64,000 bases of DNA from Numida meleagris (lineage: Eukaryota > Chordata > Aves > Galliformes > Numididae): the NCBI RefSeq assembly GCF_002078875.1, contig NC_034412.1, positions 9,524,041 through 9,588,040 on the forward strand, given 5' to 3'. This document shows positions 50,247 through 61,730 of the stretch, piece by piece (the first letter of the stretch is position 1; each line of letters opens with the position of its first letter). The notes under the pieces are model-generated. The model was not told where the DNA came from. It saw only the letters and a program-made list of their open reading frames with translations, and searched no databases. A program made the position numbers and the translations under genes.

Positions 50247-50319
50247 GCAGAAAGAGCATCAGATCTTCCAAACCGGAGATAAAGAAGGGATCTTAATGGG
50301 GCTGGCTGAAAACTTTCCA
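50247..50319 (+). CDS. Candidate coding exon 9 of an unidentified gene
   Basis: A 73-nt segment between TGCTGTGTGACACCAG and TTTCCA/GTAAGC. Phase 2 in, phase 0 out. It reads (L)QKEHQIFQTGDKEGILMGLA followed by ENFP. The acceptor lacks a long pyrimidine run. In-frame AGs at 50249-50250 and 50261-50262 could act as alternatives and shorten the exon. The donor is good. It is followed by a 420-nt intron and then the best exon in the window in the required phase. Confidence 0.48.
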
Positions 50320-50739
50320 GTAAGCACTCTTCTTTTAACCTGTCTCTCAACTAGCATTTTTTTTTTCCTTCTGTTACGTCATTTCTGTACAAAACACCAA
50401 CTTCTCTCTAAACCAACCAAACAAGAATCTCCTCGCTCTTTGTTTGTCTGCGTAATTTTGACCCTGGGAAAATGTCACAGGATATGCCTCAGCAGAATCT
50501 TGGTTCAAAGCCTCGAGTCCTCACCCTCCTCCAAGGAGCAGCTCTCCCACCACTGCCCCCCCACCCTGGGAAGGGTTCCCCGGTAGAAGGGGGATGAGGG
50601 GCAGGAGTGGCAATGTCACGTGGGGAACAATATCTCAGCAAAGCTCTGGGACAATGAGAGCCAGCGCTTGCTGCCCTGGGCCCTGATTTGTTTCCCATCC
50701 TCGAGGTTTTTCACTGAGATGCCGATATCTTTCTCACAG
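50320..50739. other. Proposed 420-nt intron
   Basis: It begins GTAAGCACTCTTC and ends GATATCTTTCTCACAG. It contains a C-rich stretch (CCCCCCACCC at about 50556). No repeat or other feature recognised. Confidence 0.5.
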
Positions 50740-50883
50740 GAAAATTATGTTCCAGTCACTGAAATTAAGCTTGTGCCTAACAAAGTTCTGACTCTTCTTC
50801 TAGCTGAGGTGGCTCTTCTAAATTTTGCCCAAAGAGAAAAGCCACCGGATGCAGAGGAACTTGGTATTTCTCACATTGAAAAG
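50740..50883 (+). CDS. Candidate coding exon 10 (best supported)
   Basis: A 144-nt symmetric exon (phase 0 to phase 0) between GATATCTTTCTCACAG and GAAAAG/GTGAGC, both strong. The 48-codon frame is open and the other two frames carry stops. The protein segment starts ENYVPVTEIKLVPNKV, has a Leu/Ala-rich middle (LTLLLAEVALLNFAQ) and ends KPPDAEELGISHIEK. The middle looks like a buried helix, flanked by charged, Pro-containing sequence. I do not recognise the family. Codon choice is typical of vertebrate coding sequence. It is immediately followed by the long proposed intron that hosts the young CR1. Confidence 0.58.
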
Positions 50884-51929
50884 GTGAGCTGGTTTCTATA
50901 AGGTGTTCTTCTTTGTACCTCAGAGAGGAGAGTAGCAGAAGCGACACCGAAGCACGCAGCGCTTCTGTGCTGTGCAGCTCACTGCTAAGAGGCGTTTTTA
51001 CCCTCTCCCTTCGGGACAAAGTGTTAAATTAACAATGAGAACAGCACATTAACTGACAGGTACTGCAAGTAATCTAATCATGAGACAGCATTGAAAAACA
51101 ACAAATTCAGCATGCTGTGGACGTTGAGGTTATTTTCTTTAGCAATTACATCGCAGTAAAGCTCTCCTTAGGTATTTAATGGGTCATAGCTAAATAGTTT
51201 TTAAAGCATATTTCAGTGCTGCTGGTAATTGAGAAGGATCCACTATTTCATACTCGCTGCGAAGTTGAACAATTGATTATGGACATCCCAAGCTAAGCCA
51301 CTTTGGTGGGGATCTGGCAGTGCCCAGTGATCGGTACCCAATGCCACAAAGGAAAGCTCATCTGGCCATAATAGGAAAAGAGATGGGATGTGATGCTGGG
51401 CATCCTGAGCAAACAGCCTTACTCAGCCAGGATCTAAAAGTGACTTTAAAAAAAAAAATGCTTATTTCTAACTAACTGTGAACTTCTGCAATAAGTACAG
51501 AGTGCTACTTGGCTCCTTAAATAGCTGTGATGACGAGCTGGCGCTCGCTGCTGTTACTATGCGAATTTATAGAGCTGTTGTCACACGCTTTGTTAGAGGA
51601 AATATATAGTCATTCTCTCATAGGGACCGGACACCTCGAATTTTCATTCTCTTTCCACACTCATAAATCCCTGCTGCTGAGCCGCACCACTGTCACGCTG
51701 AGCTGCTGCATCCCCGCTGCTGGAGCAGGGGAGTGCTGAGTCACCAGCACCACTCCAGCCAGGAATTGCTGTTCCAGTTTCCCGGCTGTGCACGCTGCGA
51801 GGGGATGTGTGTGCGTGTCCGTCTGCCTGGGGCATGAGGCTCACAGCTGGATGGGGAAAGGCACAGTGCTCTGGAAATGCCAATGGTTTGGGTGGCTTTT
51901 GGGTAACTATTCATGGGTTTGGGGTCATT
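50884..51929. other. Proposed intron, 5' part of a 12.7-kb intron
   Basis: No repeat or exon recognised between candidate exon 10 and the large CR1 insertion. An A-run lies at about 51449-51458. Confidence 0.5.
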
Positions 51930-53145
51930 CGGCATCACGTGGCATCTGCAGGACAACCAGGGGATCAGGCCCAGCCAGCATGGGTTTGTGAAGGGCAGGT
52001 CCTGGTTTACCAACCTGATCTCCTTCTATGATCGAGTGACCCATCTGGTGGATGAGGGAAAGGCTGTTGATGTGGTCTACCTAGACTTCAGCAAAGCCTT
52101 TGACACTGTCTCCCACAGTATTCTCCTGGAGAAACTGGCAGCCTGTGGCTTGGACAGGTACACTCTTTGCTGGGTAAGGAGCTGGCTGGAGGGCCGGGCC
52201 CAGAGAGTGGTGGTGAATGGAGTTAAATCCAGCTGGCGACCGGTCACAAGTGGTGTTCCCCAGGGGTCGGTGCTGGGGCCTGTCCTCTTCAATATCTTTA
52301 TTGATGACCTGGATGAGGGCATTGAGAGCAGCCTCACTAAGTTTGCAGACGACACCAAGCTGGCAGGAAGCGTCGGTCTGCCTGGGGGTAGAGAGGCCCT
52401 ACAGAGAGATCTGGACAGGCTGGATCTCTGGGCCGAAGCCAATGGGATGAGGTTCAACAAGATCAAGTGCCGGGTCCTGCACTTTGGCCGCAACAACCCC
52501 AGGCAACGCTACAGGCTTGGGGCAGAGTGGCTGGAAGATTGTGTGGAGGAAACGGACCTGGGGGTATTGGTCAATGCTCGGCTGAGCATGAGCCAGCAGT
52601 GTGCCCACGTGGCCAAGAAGGCCAATGGCATCCTGGCTTGTATCAGAAATAGTGTTGCCAGTAGGAGTAGGGAAGTCATTGTCCCTCTGTACTCAGCCCT
52701 GGTGAGGCCCCACCTCGAGTACTGTGTCCAGTTTTGGGCCCCTCACTGCAAAAAAGACATGGAGGCCCTGGAGCGTGTTCAGAGGAGAGCAACAAAGCTG
52801 GTGAGGGGTCTGGAGCACAGGCCTTACGAGGAGCGGCTGAGGGAGCTGGGATTGTTCAGTCTGGAGAAGAGGAGGCTCAGGGGAGACCTCATCGCTCTCT
52901 GTAACTACCTGAAGGGAGGTTGTAGTGAGCTGAGGGTCAGCCTCTTCTCTCTTGTAACTAAGGGCAGGACGAGGGGGAATGGCCTCAAGTTGCGCCAGGG
53001 GAGATTTAGGCTGGACATCAGGAGATTCTACTTTTCTGAAAGAGTGGTCAGGCGCTGGAATGGGCTGCCCAGGGAGGTAGTTGAGTCACCGTCCCTGGAG
53101 GTGTTCAAGAAGTGTTTAGATATAGCACTAAGAGACATGGTTTAG
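51913..53145 (+). CDS. CR1 ORF2 partial: reverse transcriptase and C-terminus
   Basis: A 410-codon uninterrupted frame inside the CR1 copy. The first ten or so codons are flanking sequence, so the ATG at 51913 is not the true start. Visible reverse transcriptase motifs in order: [13 protein letters not shown] at residues 56-68 (first catalytic Asp), [14 protein letters not shown] at 113-126, and FADDTKL at 144-150 with the catalytic Asp pair intact. Downstream are the [12 protein letters not shown] block, [16 protein letters not shown], and the C-terminal [19 protein letters not shown]. Full CR1 ORF2 also has an N-terminal endonuclease, absent here, so the copy cannot mobilise itself. No stop or frameshift across about 1.2 kb implies a recent insertion. 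Confidence 0.9.
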   Translation: MGLGSFGITWHLQDNQGIRPSQHGFVKGRSWFTNLISFYDRVTHLVDEGKAVDVVYLDFSKAFDTVSHSILLEKLAACGLDRYTLCWVRSWLEGRAQRVVVNGVKSSWRPVTSGVPQGSVLGPVLFNIFIDDLDEGIESSLTKFADDTKLAGSVGLPGGREALQRDLDRLDLWAEANGMRFNKIKCRVLHFGRNNPRQRYRLGAEWLEDCVEETDLGVLVNARLSMSQQCAHVAKKANGILACIRNSVASRSREVIVPLYSALVRPHLEYCVQFWAPHCKKDMEALERVQRRATKLVRGLEHRPYEERLRELGLFSLEKRRLRGDLIALCNYLKGGCSELRVSLFSLVTKGRTRGNGLKLRQGRFRLDIRRFYFSERVVRRWNGLPREVVESPSLEVFKKCLDIALRDMV

Positions 53146-53232
53146 TGGGGTTATTAGTGGTAGGTGGATGGTTGGACTAGGTGATCTTGTAGGTCTTTTC
53201 CAACCTAGCTAATTCTATGATTCTATGATTCT
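51930..53232 (+). mobile_element. CR1 LINE, 5'-truncated, RT to 3' end
   Basis: A 1.3-kb plus-strand CR1 copy. It begins just upstream of the ORF2 QHGFVKGRS block, so the endonuclease and 5' UTR are missing. It ends with TCTTTTCCAACCTAGCTAAT and ATTCTATGATTCTATGATTC. The left boundary is approximate because the match fades near GGCATCACGTGG. The 3' UTR is short and of the GGTAGGTGGATGGTTGGACT type, unlike the GGGCATGGTGGGGATGGG copies elsewhere. It is the youngest-looking and longest CR1 in the window. Confidence 0.95.
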
Positions 53233-56199
53233 TCAAGGTTTTTGGTGCCTGAGCAAAGAGAGAAAGGTGAAGAGGCTAAGCAAAGAGACCAGTTTACCTT
53301 CCAATTCTTCTAGCTTTCTTCCTGCCTGCCTAACTTTTTGATCAGCTCAGAACATGAGACACACAGGACTTGACTGTGCTTCTCCTATGTACATAAAACC
53401 TCACCTTGCCCTGCAAGTCTCCGACAGCAGAAGTGCTACCTCTTTTATTGCCCAGGTCTCTGTGGTCTCATAGTGCTCGGGATGGGTTTGATCATGCCAG
53501 CTGCTCACTCTGAGCTCTGCTTTTGCTCTTTTGTGTCTAATGCTGGTGCCACTCTTTGCTGCCCCTCGTGCACTGGCTTTACTTTCAGCATCAGTCCCTT
53601 CTCCCTGCTCCTCCAAGTCCCTTTCATCTCCTACTCTCACACACTGCCGCTGACCTCAACATCCTTTTGTCTTCTCCCTGCTGGTGGAAGTGCCTAGTCT
53701 CCATACCATACTTTGAAGGGCACAGCTGTGCTGATGCTCTGCCCTGGGGGTCTCAGTCCCATGAGGGGACAAGGGGGTAAGTAGTGGCTGCACCCCCTGT
53801 ACCTCTGCTGGGAGGCAGCAGCAGGGCTGGGACAGCACTGAGTTGCTCCTGTGTGGGCTTCCCTTGCTCTCAGGGATTGTGTATTATAATCTTATCCGTG
53901 CTCTACTGGCTACCACAAGTTCTTTAGGACCAAATCCCATGCCATGGGCTGTGTGCTGAGATGATGCAGCTGTCAGGTTTTGTCCTCTCACCTCGGTGTG
54001 GAGCACTCCAAGGGGCTCAGGATATTCCCAGTGTGAGGACACAGTGAGGCAGGATGGAGACATGGAGTCCCCATGTCTCGTGTCTCATTTACCTGGCTGG
54101 AAAGTAATCTATCAATCAGAATCCACTGTCATTTGCTTTATGGAGAAGCAAGCAGAGATTGGAGCACAGCCCATGCCTCTTATGCACACTTTTTTCCCTG
54201 GGGCAGTGTACTTTTCCTCCTGTTCTACCATCAGCACAAGAGGGAAAGGCGTACGCCAGCCCAAGGCTATTGCAGCTTTATAAAGGCAGAGTGATGGAGA
54301 TAGGCAACAAAAGACACAGACAGACGGAGCCTAATTCCTGCTTGCTTCATTTTGACAGTGAAATTATGCATTTTGATCATGAGATCTTCCACCTGAAGAG
54401 CTTGATGCAAAGCATGGGGAGGTGTTGGTTCTAGGCAGGAATTTGCACTGGATCTTTTTATGAAAAGCTCCTCTGGAGCTTTCATAAGCAGATTTCTTTG
54501 CTACCACAACAGAAAGAACATCTCTTTCATAATGAATTGTCTTCAACTACCATGAGCCAAGCATAGGGGTTTTTGGGTTTTGTTTTCTTTTTTTAAAAAA
54601 ATGTGGAAGCATAGAAAATTAAATCTCTGTTGGATTTTTTAAAAGCAATTATTTTAAGCACTGTGAATAAACAAGGAGTGCCTGACAAACACCTGTTATT
54701 TTTCCCATCGTGAGTTTGGCTGCTGCTGAATAGTCAGAAATGCTGCTCCTTATAGGATCAAGTGTGTTTTTCTGGCAGAGAAGAATAGGGTTTGTTTTCA
54801 CTGTGGAATAATGCGCTAGCACAAGCTTTTATCAGATAGGAGGCATATGCTCTGCTCCCTTCCTCCTAGTAGCTCACAGGCTGGTGAGACTCAGCCTCTT
54901 CCATCCCAGGGCAGACACCCCAGCCTGGGGTGAGTGGCAGCTGCAGAGGAGTGCCAGAGACCCAGGGCAGAGGGCTTACAGAAGCAGTCGGCTCACTGAG
55001 CTGACCTGATTGACCTGACACTTCCATCTTGTGCAGCCTTAACCTCTGCTGAAGGTTGTCGCCTCCTCCCGCCTGCCCCCCACCCCAGGTAGGAGGATGC
55101 TACAGGAGCCCCCAGAGCAGGGCATGACCTCAAGGAAGGGAATGAAGGAGTCAGGAGGTGACTGAGACAGGGACAGGCATGGACAGCAGTGGGTCTGCAG
55201 CACACATAGTGTTGCAGGTCAGGCTTGGGTTGACCTGGCCACCAACTGTTCCCCAGTGAAAGTTGCATTTCTCTGTCCTCCTTCCCTCAGGTAGTGACCC
55301 GCCAGCTGTGTTGTTTTGCAAGTGCCCATCTCAAACCAGCAAAGCTCTCTAATGAGCTAAGACAAGCATCATGTCATCCCCTAGTAGGGATGATTTTAGC
55401 AGGAACACTTGCAAGGTTCAGTTACAGCCAATGAGTGCTCTGCCTCCTGGGCTTTGCTGGCTGTTGGTGTGGGGAGAATTTTTTGATTTTTTTTTCTTGC
55501 TTCTCAAGGCTTTCTCATAAACCGCTGCACATTTTGAAGCTCAGTTAAAGCCCAAAAAGAGAGAGCAAATGGGATGTGACAGGGCATTGGGATTAACTCC
55601 TGCTGGTGCTTGCATGTTTGAGTGGTTCAGAAGTCCAGGTGGATGGATTTCCTCCTTTCCGTGCTAGACTGCATTACTGGTTCTGCACTGGACCTGTGCT
55701 GTGGCAGTGCAGCTGCCCTGACAAGGGCACAATGCCTGGTGAGGAGGAGGATGCCATGTGTGGGACAGAACAGAGCTTTTGCACACCAGACTTGCTGGTT
55801 TAGCAAAGCACTGCAAGCCAAGCCAAGCTGCTCAGGGTCTGGGAGAGCAATGAGGGAAGCAAAGAGACTGCACCCGCTTTCCTCCTGCTGCTCTTTCAAA
55901 GCCTCTAGCTGTGAATACATAGGCAGCAAGCCTGCATTGCTTACCCTGAGCTCCTGCATGGTCAGTGGGGACAGCAGGGACTTCTGCCAACCACTGGTTA
56001 GGGGCAGAAAGGATGTTTTTAGTGGTTAAGGAGTAAGAGAGGTAGCAGAGGCTAGGCTGGGCGTTGTTACCAGTAAACTGTGTGAACGAACCCCTCGGGC
56101 CAAAATTTTCATGGCCCTGCCCTCCTGCAAATCAGGCCACATGAGTTGCGTAAATATGGGTGTAGGTACCAAGCAGTAGGCACGTTGGAACGTTTTGGC

Positions 56200-56300
56200 T
56201 TTAATCTCTGTACCTGAGTTACCTCATTTATAAAATGGGGATAATTCTCTGCTACCTCGAGGGATGCTCTGAAGCACGACTCTATTGATGCTGGTAAAGC
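56200..56300 (+). repeat. MIR-like SINE fragment
   Basis: TTAATCTCTGTACCTGAGTT is followed by ACCTCATTTATAAAATGGGG and ATAATTCTCTGCTACCTCGAGGG. This parallels the MIR core (CTCAGTTTCCTCATCTGTAAAATGGGGATAATAATA..ACCTACCTCATAGGG). It ends near a GGTAAAGC, similar to MIR/L2 3' ends. It is the clearest MIR-like hit in the window. Recognised from memory of the consensus. Confidence 0.7.
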
Positions 56301-59300
56301 ATGTCCCAGCTTGCAGGATAGTTATTTATTCTATGCTTGACAGAAATTGGCTATGGCAGAGCTGAACAAGTGCTCTTGGTATAGTTTTCTCTATTGCCAC
56401 TGGACAGCCTTTGAGTCACAGTTTTCCCCTCAGCTGAGACACAGAGGACTGCGTGCGCTGTTGGCATTGTCACAGCATTGTGTTTAGCTTCAAAGAAATG
56501 TTGCTAACAGCCCTGCCCCTGCTTGCCACCCCTCTGGGTAGCCTGCAAAAGGAAGTCCCTTTTGTTCCTTGGAAAGGGAGATAACTCTTGCCAGGAGATG
56601 GTGGAAGGTGACTTTGGAAGCTCGCTGTGTTAGGAATCACATCGTGGTTATACCTTGTCAAGTTTGCATTGTTTGCTTTCTTGTAGAATGAAACCAGCAT
56701 CTTTGCTGTGGGGGGCCAACTGCATGCCAAAGCCAATTAAAACAGTGAAATAATTCAGAATGGCTCTGGGTTTGGGAATTATTCTTCTGGAGTAAAAGGG
56801 TCTCTACCTCTGCTTAGCATGAGCTTTTGGCAGCAGGAAGCATTCCCCTCAATTTCTCATATTTACAAACCCTTAATTCATACCAACATTTCCATAGCAT
56901 TTCATAGTTGGCAGCAAGATGCTGTGTCCAACAGGACTGTGCACCATCTTCCTTTTCCCCAGCGCCTTAAAAGAAATATAAAGACAGCTGCATCATTTTA
57001 TGATATGAAACATATTTTCATATTTCAAAAACTCTAATGCAACAAGATTCTTAATTGTACAATGCTGGCAGAACAAATAGTTCAAAATCTTGTGCTTACA
57101 GTCACTTCTCAATCTAAATCATGGGATGCGGATGATAAGACTTGCTAATTGAAAAGCAACTGGCTGCTTGGTTTTCATCTTCTGTCCTGCTGTAAACTGA
57201 AGAGTGAAGGCAATCTTGAGGTGTGTGTTATCCTAGGATTCCCTGGTTGGCCTCATCCTCAGGGTGAGGTGGTTGGTGTTTGGGTACCTTTTTTCAATTA
57301 CAGCTGCTCTATCTTCAGAGTTTCAGCCCTCACAATAATGACAAATGATCCTCCGTGCCCACCGTTGCAAGCAGCCGGTTTCATATCAGGGAGTTTCGCT
57401 GCCCACACGTTGGTTAGATAAAAGAGAAGTCTTCAGCTCTTTTGCAATCCTCTTAGCTCCTCGTAAACCTTCTGCAATCTGCACTGTCTTGAACAAAGGG
57501 TGAGCTAAAAGATGAGTGGGACACTTCATTATAACCTGTGGCTGTGCAATGAGTCACACCTGTGATTTTGAAATGCAAAATAATAAATTAAGAGGGCAGT
57601 AGTGAGATAGAGCTGACAACTTGATAACAAAAATACTGGGCAACTTGTCAACTTCAGCTGAGTAACCAAAGGAAGACACTTTCTGCCAAGCCCTGGCAAT
57701 GAAAGGCTCTCTCTGCTGCACTATTGTCATGCTGGGGCCAACAGCAATGTCTACTGATCAATAAAATGTAAACACTGACTCTCTTTTCTAGAGCCAACTT
57801 CCCTTTTTGTCCTCTTGGAGAAGGGAGTTTGGCATCTAGGAGTCCAAGGAAATATGTGCTTTGTTGTGTATTTGTGCCAACAGAAAAATCTCCATGACTC
57901 AGTTTACCTAAACGTAGACTACTTTTTAAATGTGGCTAAACAAAATTAATTGCAATTACCCTGGTTCTCAGAGGAAAGGCACTGGTAAGTATTCTTCATC
58001 TACCATCACATACAGTCTTTTCATGCTAGCTGTTAAACTCATCTCTTAGCTTGCTTCGTGTGCTTGGCAGTACAAGCCTGTGCAGGGCAGGCTCACGACA
58101 CTGAGCCAACCCACTACAGCAGCACAGTGCCACAACTCCACGAACAAGCTTTGCAGAAGAAGGAACAGCAAAATGCCATCTTCCTACCATCATCTGGGTT
58201 CAATGAGAGTTTAATGCCCTTTAGGTGGCTTAGCGTCCCTTATGTGGCAGTGCCTTCTTTCAGAAAAGGAATAATCTTAGGCCCTAATGTGTAGAGAATC
58301 AGAATCCTGGCAGGAAACAATGCCCGTCTCCAAGACAAGAACAAAAAGGGGAAAAGGCTTGTCACCAAATTGTCTTCTCTTCTGTGTGCTTGTAGGAATT
58401 AGGACTTGCTACTGGGAAAGCCGGGCTCCTCACTTGTTTTGGGCAAAGAACTTGCTCTTTGTCAGCAAGAAGGAAGAATACTCTTAGAGTTTCTTGGGAG
58501 GAACGTGCAAGTGAGATGTGCACATGGAGGTCTGGTGTGACCCAAAATTGTCATTAGGACAAAAACATACCCAAACAAATATTCTTGGTGGATTACGATC
58601 CCCACTGAAATCACATACAGAAAGCTAATCTCAGCAGCAAGGTGGGAGAGCACAAAATGCGTTCACAATCACAAAATTTCTGGTCTTAAGAGTAAAATCT
58701 GCAGATATTTTCTGGTGTGGGGGAATTGATATTTTGATAAGAGATAGAACTGATGTGCTGTTTGTAACTGGGCAAAGTGCAAGGTGCTTTACTTCTTGGA
58801 TGCAGGACCTCTTGGCTTTTGAGTGCTGCTGAGAAAAACAAAGCACTGGAGTTTTTTCCACCACTAGAATTGTACCTTCAGTTTCGTGGTGTGAGATCTT
58901 GGATGAGCTTGAGTATACTATGCAAAAAAAAAAAAAATACTTCCAGCCGATGGGATAGCAGTGAATGAACTGCCAAGGATGAACCCATTTGGTCTAGCTG
59001 TGAGCTGGAGGACAGCTCATGGCCGTGGATGGGTGATTTCCTTGTGTACAAGCACCTCTGATCTAAGCAGCCCATTCCCCTTGTTGTTGTTCTACTTTGG
59101 CTTTCAGAGTTTCTTAGTTGTTGGCTTGACAGGCACTGCAATGACAGAGACGGATCTAGATTGCATCTAGCTGGCAAGTGGAGTGTGCCATTTTTAGCTG
59201 GAAGTATATCTTTATATTTCAACAAGATAATCTATGTTTTACAGAAGATCAGCATTGCCTTGAGGGATTTGGGGCTGTGGGACAGGCTGTAGCCCAGTGT

Positions 59301-61579
59301 CGTTCACAATGTTGTGTTGATACCATGTCCTGCAGTAGTACATGGCTGTGTCTGTACTTTATAAAAGCAGCTTGCAGCAAGTGAATCTGGCACGCAGCAA
59401 AGAAGGAGCTCGAGTCATCTTCTTGGCCATATAGTGGTGATGGAAAGGCGAACAGAATTGAGGGTAGTTGCTATATTGGGTACTTGGCATTGCTCAGCTT
59501 TGGCTCTACTCTGTCATTTTACCCAGTAAAAGCCTTTAGAGTAGTTGTCTGGATGACCACTTCCACCTCCTCAAACACATTGATGGACTTGGTCAGGTGG
59601 GACCTAGAGAAGCCTATCAGACACCTGTTTGTAGTGAACAACCCCTCAGAAAGTGTCATGGTTACTATTGCAACCTGTCGTCTTTAACCCGTTGGTTTGA
59701 ACAATGACGTACTTATTTACAACCAGCAGCATCCTCCAGCATGCCCAGGCAGAGCTGAATTCATACTTACAGCTATGCAGTGACCCTCCTCTGCTGCTCT
59801 GCAGCTGCTGCTTGCCAAGGGTTATGCAGATCAGCAAGACACTGCCTTCTGTCACCAGGGTCAAGACGGTCCTATTAGTCAGTGGCTGCTGGCAGCCCCT
59901 GCAGGCTGGACATGCTGCTCATGGCAGGAGCCAGGGCTGAACATGGAAAGCACCTGGCTCCTGTGGCAACAAGGCTTGTAAACAAATAGAGACTTGACTG
60001 GGAGTTGCCACTGCAGTCTAGCACATTGCACGGAAGTCTGATCTACAAAGCGAGGCACCTCCTATTACTAAGGAAAACTCAGTGTTTGTCCCAGCATGGT
60101 TTTGCTTCCAGTGCCAATACATCCAGTGGAGTGCCAGTGCAGGATGGAGGATTTGTTGGGCATGATGTGATATTCCCACCTGGGGATCAGACTAGTCCTA
60201 ACCCAGGCTCTTATGCAAATCCGAGACTGAAGGAAGCAAGAGCGTGGAATACAAGAAAATCCCAGTGATAGAAGTTGCTGATAAAAGCAACCGCCTTCAG
60301 CCGACGAGCAGCACCACCCACAGTCCAGCTTCAGCGTGCCACGCTGGGCAGAGGCTGGGGCTAATGACAGCCTGGCACGATGTGTACCACCACCTGGGAG
60401 CATAACAGGATGTTGTCCAGCCCACACGCAGCATAGCTCCATTTGAGACAAGCAGTGGGCCATGCCAAAAACGTGAACAGATGCAAACATATATTACTTG
60501 CCATAAGGATGGAGTCCTGGAGCAGCCATGCTAATATCTCAGCTGCATGGGTTGCACAGAGTGGCTAAGTGTGGGCATGGCACAACCCTCCACGCTCCTA
60601 GGATGTCTAGATATGCTCTGGTCAGTGCAGCATACGCTTACTTTCTAGTGACAGACATCTGCTCTCTAGTGTGGACAAGACTTGGGAGTGAAGAAGAATC
60701 CATGGTGTGGCTGTCTCCCTTTAGCAAGAGGGTACATCCTGTAGTTACCCTCATCATTAGGAATGGAACCAAATTCTACAGTTTGTTTCACTCAAGCTGA
60801 GAAAAGGCGTGCACATAGCAGCATCTCACCTCCCCTGCACTCGATGCACAAGAAGTAGAAAGCTACAATTGCTTGCCACTGCAATCCTTGGTAATTACTC
60901 TTCCTAACCTTTCCGCTGCGCTACAGATGCTTGATGGCTGCTCAGCAATGCCAACCTGCGCAAGGCTCTTGGTATTTGGTATCAGTGTGAGTAATTTCAA
61001 ATTGCAGGCTCCGTCATTTATCATTCCCAAGAAACTTTCTCCTGAAGGGAATCATGGAGCAGGGTTGCAGTGGCGGGTGTTTTGCCCAGTTAAGCAAGTG
61101 AGCAATGTTGTGTTGCTGGTTGACATGTACAGCAGAGCAAGATAGATTGAAGGAAGACGTTGAAACCTTGTTTATGTTGGCAGCAGGTGAGGTTGCGAAA
61201 AAGCCCTAAGAGAAAGTAACAAACAAAGGGTGTGTCTGGAGGGAGGCTGAATTCACAAACCTTTGCACAACCCGTAGGCAACACGTGCAAAAGCCAGGTG
61301 ATTCAGAGCTGCTTTTCCTACGCTCCTGTGACCTAAATCCTCCAACAACAGGGACTCCTGTGTGCAGGCATGAGAAGCACCTGGCCTCTGACTGCCATCA
61401 GGTATTATTTGGAACGGGTGCTTTCAGGAGGAGCTCTTCCTCCTGCTCCTATTGTACAGAATGTCAGTTAGGTGCAACACAGTGTATTTTTAGATTTGTG
61501 TTTCAGGCCTCAGGGATTGTCTAAGATTAGACTCAGGGGTAGTGGCCCAGTATCTTAATCTCTGTGTGGTTGGGTTTTG

Positions 61580-61730
61580 TAGAATCATTAAGGTTGGAAA
61601 AGATCTCTAAGATCACCAAGTTCATCCCCAACCCATCCCCGCCATGCCCACTGACCACGTCCCTCAGGGCCACATCTCCACAGTTCTTGAACACCTGCAG
61701 GGATGGTGACTCCACTGCTTCCCTGGGTTG
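61580..61730 (-). mobile_element. CR1 LINE, 3' end fragment
   Basis: Minus-strand copy: TAGAATCATTAAGGTTGGAAAAGATC, the CCCAACCCATCCCCGCCATGCC 3' UTR, then the ..MESPSLQVFKN.. coding block ending at CCCTGGGTTG. It is 5'-truncated at about 150 bp. Same 3' UTR type as the copies at 12.7, 22.6 and 47.6 kb. Confidence 0.92.

Noticed and set aside
58396..58510. Open segment with a good acceptor and a GTGAGA donor
   Set aside because: Ser/Arg/Cys-rich composition, and its phase-1 output would force a stop in the exon at 63630.
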